NCBI GenBank assembly: GCA_029932425.1
Contig: JAOZQC010000119.1
Coordinates: 1-8,343, forward strand
From: Planctomycetota bacterium
Lineage (GTDB): Bacteria > Planctomycetota > JAJSAM01
Reading direction: 5' to 3'
DNA: 8,343 nucleotides
The notes beneath the pieces are model-generated. The model did not search any database and had not been told where the DNA came from. It worked only from the letters and a program-made list of their open reading frames with translations. This document shows positions 6,308-8,343 of this stretch, piece after piece (positions within the stretch are counted from its first letter, which is position 1; each line of letters opens with the position of its first letter). Both the position numbers and the translations under genes were made by a program.

Positions 6308-8343
6308 TCAGGCCGCTCCCGTACCTCCGTCCTCCTCACCTTCCCTCGTGATGAGCCCGGTGAGATCCAGCAGGGAGGAGTCCTCCGCCGGCATCCCCTC
6401 CGGCCCCAGGCCGGTGAGCTCCGAGAGATCGAAGTTCTTCTTCACCCGCGTGTGGTGGTACTGCTTGAAACCGGTCCCCACCGGCACCAGGTGTCCCAGG
6501 ATCACGTTCTCCTTCAGGCCGAGCAGCTCGTCCCGCTTGCCCGCGAGCGCAGCCTCCGTCAACACCTTGGTCGTCTCCTGGAAGGAGGCCGCGGAGATGA
6601 AGGAGTCCGACTGGAGCGCGGCCTTGGTGATCCCGAGCAGCACCGTCTTCGCCCGGGCGGGCGTCCGGTTCTCCTCGATGAGCTTCTTGTTCACCGCCCG
6701 GAAGCGGAACTTGTCCACCACCAGGCCGGGCAGGAACTCGGAGTCCCCCGGGTCCTCCACGCGGACCTTCTGCAGCATCTGGGACAGGATGATCTCGATG
6801 TGCTTGTCGTCGATCGTCACACCCTGGGACCGGTAGACGTTCTGGATCTCGCGGAGGAGGTAGTCCTGCAGGGCCTCCTCGTCGAGGATCCGCAGGATGT
6901 CGTGGGGCACCAGGGGCCCCTCCGTGAGCGGCTCCCCCGCCTTCACGTAGTCCCCGCGCTTCACCCACAGGTGCTTGCCGTGAGGCACCAGGTGCTCCCG
7001 GGAGATCCCGGACTCGTTGTTCACGATGATGGTGCGCTTCCCCCGCCTCTTCTCCCCGATCTCCACCACGCCGTCGATCTCCGACATCACGGCGGGCTCC
7101 TTGGGCTTGCGCGCCTCGAAGAGCTCCGTGACCCGGGGCAGGCCGCCCACGATGTCCTGCGTCCCCGTGATCTCCCGGGGCGTTTTGGCGAGCAGGGTCC
7201 CCGCCCGGATCTCCACCCCGTCCTCCACCATGATGTGCGCCTTCTCGGGCACCGGGTAGAGGCCCAGGGGGTTGTCGTTCTCGTCCACCAGGATGAGCTG
7301 GGGGTGGAGGTCGCCCTTGTGCTCCATGACCACCATGCGGCGGATGCCGGTGGCCCGGTCGATCTCCTCCTTCACCGTCTTCCCCTCGACGATGTCGTCG
7401 AAGCGGACCCGCCCGTCGGTCTCCGCGAGGATGGGGATGTTGTTCGGGTCCCACTCGCAGAGAACCTGGTTCTTGCGGACGCTCGCGCCCTCCGCGACCT
7501 TCATCACGGAGCCCGCGGGCACCTCGTGGCGGTCCACCTCCCGGTCGCGCTTGTCCAGGATGAGCACGGCCCCCTTCCGGTTGAGGACCACGTCGTTGCC
7601 CTGGTCGTCGGTCACCACCTGGAGGTTGTGGTACTTGACCTTCCCGCCGTACTTGGCCCGGACGTCGTGCTCGCGCTGCCCGGCCACCGCGGTCCCGCCC
7701 CAGTGAAACGTCCGCATGGTGAGCTGGGTCCCCGGCTCGCCGATGGAGTGGGCGGCCACGATCCCCACCGCCATGCCGAGCTCCACCAGCTTCCCCGTGG
7801 AGAGGTCCATGCCGTAGCACTTGGCGCACACTCCGAGGGGCGATTCGCAGGTGAGCGGAGAACGCACCCGGATCTTCTCGTAGCCCAGGGCCTCCACCTT
7901 GCGGGCGATCTCGTCCGTGATCAGCTCGTTCTCCCGGACGATCACCTCGTCCGTGATCACGTCCACGATCGTGTCCCGCGCCACCCGGCCCCGGACCGCC
8001 TGGGCGAGGGTGACCTCCACCTTGTCGCCCCGGTACTTGATGCCCTTGGTGATCCCGTTCAGGGTCCCGCAGTCGTACTCGTTCACCACCACGTTCTGGG
8101 CCACGTCCGCCAGCTTCCGGGTCAGGTACCCGGAGTCCGCGGTCTTCAGCGCCGTGTCCGCGAGGCCCTTCCGCGCCCCGTGCGTGGAGGAGAAGTACTC
8201 GAGCACCTTCAGGCCTTCCCGGAAGTTGGCCTTGATCGGCGTCTCGATGATCTCCCCGGAGGGCTTGGCCATCAGGCCGCGCATTCCCGCCAGCTGCCGG
8301 ATCTGCTCGATCGCCCCCCGCGCCCCCGAGTCGGCCATGCAGT
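6308..8343 (-). CDS. rpoC: DNA-directed RNA polymerase subunit beta', C-terminal part (5' end beyond window)
   Basis: This is the C-terminal half of the RNA polymerase beta' subunit; the frame is open to the right edge, so the 5' part is outside. The first Met in the window aligns to about E. coli residue 725 (MADSGARG). Visible elements, in residues counted from that Met, are the bridge helix (about 45-80, HGARKGLADTALKTADSGYL), the second zinc site Cys90/Cys164/Cys171/Cys174 with the same spacing as E. coli 814/888/895/898, and the trigger loop with Met208 and His212. The SI3 insertion (about 219-400) follows. The conserved C-terminus ends with LGITKAALQSDSFISAASF and KRDELLGLKENVILGHLVP. 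A variable acidic tail closes the protein. The active-site NADFDGD motif lies outside the window. No frameshift is seen. Confidence 0.97.
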   Translation of the reverse strand, partial: CMADSGARGAIEQIRQLAGMRGLMAKPSGEIIETPIKANFREGLKVLEYFSSTHGARKGLADTALKTADSGYLTRKLADVAQNVVVNEYDCGTLNGITKGIKYRGDKVEVTLAQAVRGRVARDTIVDVITDEVIVRENELITDEIARKVEALGYEKIRVRSPLTCESPLGVCAKCYGMDLSTGKLVELGMAVGIVAAHSIGEPGTQLTMRTFHWGGTAVAGQREHDVRAKYGGKVKYHNLQVVTDDQGNDVVLNRKGAVLILDKRDREVDRHEVPAGSVMKVAEGASVRKNQVLCEWDPNNIPILAETDGRVRFDDIVEGKTVKEEIDRATGIRRMVVMEHKGDLHPQLILVDENDNPLGLYPVPEKAHIMVEDGVEIRAGTLLAKTPREITGTQDIVGGLPRVTELFEARKPKEPAVMSEIDGVVEIGEKRRGKRTIIVNNESGISREHLVPHGKHLWVKRGDYVKAGEPLTEGPLVPHDILRILDEEALQDYLLREIQNVYRSQGVTIDDKHIEIILSQMLQKVRVEDPGDSEFLPGLVVDKFRFRAVNKKLIEENRTPARAKTVLLGITKAALQSDSFISAASFQETTKVLTEAALAGKRDELLGLKENVILGHLVPVGTGFKQYHHTRVKKNFDLSELTGLGPEGMPAEDSSLLDLTGLITREGEEDGGTGAA

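Noticed and set aside
6223..6339. Longer rpsL from an ATG at 6339
   Set aside because: It would overlap rpoC and read through the hairpin; S12 homology starts at MPTINQ (6222), which has its own GAGGA.

Overview
The window is very GC-rich chromosomal DNA. It carries the junction of the bacterial rpoBC, str and S10 ribosomal-protein clusters, all on the minus strand. In the direction of transcription (right to left) the order is: 3' part of rpoC (RNA polymerase beta'), rpsL (S12), rpsG (S7), fusA (EF-G), rpsJ (S10), rplC (L3), rplD (L4), rplW (L23) and rplB (L2). The first bases after rplB, where rpsS would be expected, lie at the left edge. No plus-strand gene, RNA gene, mobile element or CRISPR array is supported.

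Organism: the proteins are bacterial. The beta' fragment keeps the large trigger-loop insertion (SI3) seen in proteobacteria and several other Gram-negative-type lineages and absent from Firmicutes, Actinobacteria and Thermus. There is no tuf gene between fusA and rpsJ. L2, L4 and EF-G do not look proteobacterial. From memory, a planctomycete-like or related GC-rich candidate phylum is the best fit. That placement is an inference, not a demonstrated one.

Layout: rpoC ends at 6308 and is followed by a perfect 12-bp hairpin. rpsL and rpsG are 16 nt apart. A 175-nt hairpin-rich gap leads to fusA, whose Shine-Dalgarno lies inside a 7-bp hairpin. fusA contains a run of nine G in its last domain that breaks the frame. 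Removing one G restores a normal C-terminus of 50 residues, giving a 683-residue protein. The 154-nt fusA-rpsJ gap is a relatively AT-rich island with a good sigma-70-type promoter, so the S10 operon probably starts there. rplC-rplD and rplD-rplW overlap, and the rplW-rplB gap is 10 nt, as expected for translationally coupled ribosomal-protein genes.

Together the genes make core gene-expression machinery: RNA polymerase, the decoding-site protein S12, the small-subunit head proteins S7 and S10, a ribosomal translocase/recycling GTPase, and early-assembling large-subunit proteins around the peptidyl-transferase centre and exit tunnel.

Most worth a second look are the homopolymer frameshift in fusA, an EF-G whose domain IV loops look like the EFG2 (recycling) type although the gene sits in the str operon, Arg at S12 position 88 (a streptomycin-resistance residue elsewhere), changes in the usually invariant L2 DHPH segment, and a possible CTG start for rplW. 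No wholly new system is apparent; this is a core locus with several unusual details.
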